Of a DNA stretch of 8,692 bases, positions 7,390 through 8,692 are shown piece by piece; within the stretch, counting starts at the first letter, position 1, and every line of letters begins with the position of its first letter. A program made the translations under genes and the position numbers. Below the pieces are notes generated by a model. The model worked only from the letters and a program-made list of their open reading frames with translations, ran no database searches and was not told the origin of the DNA. This DNA comes from Euzebyaceae bacterium (GTDB taxonomy: Bacteria; Actinomycetota; Nitriliruptoria; Euzebyales; Egibacteraceae). The stretch spans positions 1 through 8,692 of the forward strand of contig JACCXR010000184.1 in assembly GCA_013696915.1 (NCBI GenBank), read 5' to 3'.

Positions 7390-7402
<13 letters not shown>
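6314..7402 (+). CDS. dppD: Peptide ABC transporter ATPase, DppD/OppD type
   Basis: A 362-residue cytoplasmic ATPase that pairs with the second ATPase to power import. Visible motifs are Walker A GESGCGKS (52-59), Q-loop Q109 in IFQDPMTSLNP, signature FSGGMRQR (167-174), Walker B VLIADEP (187-193), D-loop ALD (196-198) and switch His225 in ITHD. The C-terminal oligopeptide-transporter region contains HPYTLGLLKSVP (260-271) and a cysteine motif GCAFAPRC with C298 and C304, plus C330. The Cys usually found seven residues after C304 is Ser311 here, so one of four expected Fe-S ligands is missing. The tail after about 335 is Ala/Gly/Asp-rich and unconserved in appearance. The ATG overlaps the dppC stop by 4 bases (ATGA). 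The reading frame is open far upstream, but that part is a shadow of dppC. Confidence 0.93.
7375..7379 (+). promoter_or_regulatory. Ribosome binding site that decides the dppF start
   Basis: GGAGG inside the end of dppD lies 10 bases before GTG 7390 but 19 bases before the second in-frame GTG at 7399. Spacing favours the first GTG. The second would give a classic 4-base GTGA overlap with the dppD stop. Confidence 0.5.
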
Positions 7403-8460
<1,058 letters not shown>

Positions 8461-8482
8461 ACTGCCCTGTCCTACCACCGCT

Positions 8483-8692
8483 CTACTTCAGCGCCATTAT
8501 CGCCCGCCACTTGTAAGGCCACGCCATCTGCGGATCACGTGGCCGAGCTGGAAGGCGCCTGACTCGCAAGAGAACGCCGCCGACTGCATTGCCAGCGGCA
8601 AGTGCAAGGCCCTCGAGGGCGGTTATCCCACTACCATCGAGCGCGACCAGGAGCATCGCAGACCAAGCGAGGGCCAGAACAGGTATGGACCA
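8483..8692 (-). CDS. Possible C-terminal end of a convergent membrane protein (partial)
   Basis: The minus strand is open from the window edge for 69 codons to a TAG at 8485..8483. The translation begins with two hydrophobic stretches (about residues 3-18 and 23-43, ending GNAVGGVLLRVRR). It then becomes basic and ends in MAWPYKWRAIMALK. A membrane-spanning C-terminus with a cytoplasmic positive tail would fit, and the last helix vaguely recalls multi-helix transporters or flippases, but I do not recognise the family. Against it: the plus strand is also open here in one frame, and third codon positions are less G/C-rich than in the neighbouring genes. If real, it converges on dppF with 22 bases between the stop codons. 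Confidence 0.4.
   Translation of the reverse strand, partial: WSIPVLALAWSAMLLVALDGSGITALEGLALAAGNAVGGVLLRVRRLPARPRDPQMAWPYKWRAIMALK
8517..8544. terminator. Inverted repeat downstream of the transporter operon
   Basis: GGCCACG (8517-8523) and CGTGGCC (8538-8544) are exact reverse complements, forming a 7-bp stem with a 14-base loop, 56 bases after the dppF stop. No T-tract follows on either strand, so it is at best a weak or Rho-dependent stop or an mRNA 3'-end stabiliser. If the minus-strand frame at 8483-8692 is a gene, this hairpin lies inside it. Confidence 0.3.

Noticed and set aside
8483..8527. A 14-codon minus-strand frame MAWPYKWRAIMALK that resembles the N-terminus of some MFS transporters, hinting at a broken transporter gene.
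   Set aside because: It stops after 14 codons with no continuation that I can recognise in other frames. It is more simply the end of the longer open frame, and the similarity is too short to trust.
8609..8620. Perfect 12-bp palindrome GCCCTCGAGGGC.
   Set aside because: One or two such palindromes are expected by chance in a window this size. It has no partner site or clear position relative to a promoter.

Overview
The window is GC-rich (roughly 70% by eye). It is densely coded, uses GTG starts and 4-base start/stop overlaps, and its lipoprotein signal ends in an AAAC lipobox. Together these suggest a high-GC actinobacterium (Actinomycetota); I cannot place it more finely. Nearly everything is explained by two ordinary gene clusters arranged head to head.

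Left part, minus strand (1-2256): a MoxR-type AAA+ ATPase followed 8 bases later by a DUF58 protein with two N-terminal membrane segments. At the left edge a third gene begins, with a near-ideal ribosome binding site and a GTGA overlap with the DUF58 stop. In the usual MoxR-DUF58 arrangement the next gene is often a transglutaminase-like membrane protein, but only its first bases are visible here.

Divergent intergenic region (2257-2488): no gene. It holds a tandem 20-bp GC-rich repeat, other palindromes, and a short AT-richer stretch that probably carries the promoter of the rightward operon.

Right part, plus strand (2489-8460): a complete five-gene ABC importer of the peptide (Dpp/Opp, nickel/peptide) family. 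The order is lipoprotein binding protein, two permeases, two ATPases. The binding protein is separated from the first permease by 144 bp with a hairpin directly at its stop codon. The four remaining genes are tightly coupled (4-bp gap, ATGA overlap, 13-bp or 4-bp overlap). The binding protein captures substrate outside the membrane, the two permeases form the channel, and the two ATPases drive import. The GWTGDxGDPDNF motif of DppA is present, so a di- or oligopeptide substrate is the best guess, unproven.

Right end (8461-8692): GC falls to about 63%. A 69-codon hydrophobic open frame on the minus strand runs off the window and may be the C-terminus of a convergent membrane protein. I see no mobile element, CRISPR, tRNA or rRNA, and no evidence of a novel system. 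The points most worth a second look are a lost cysteine in the DppD-type ATPase, the tandem repeats, and the changed composition at the right end.
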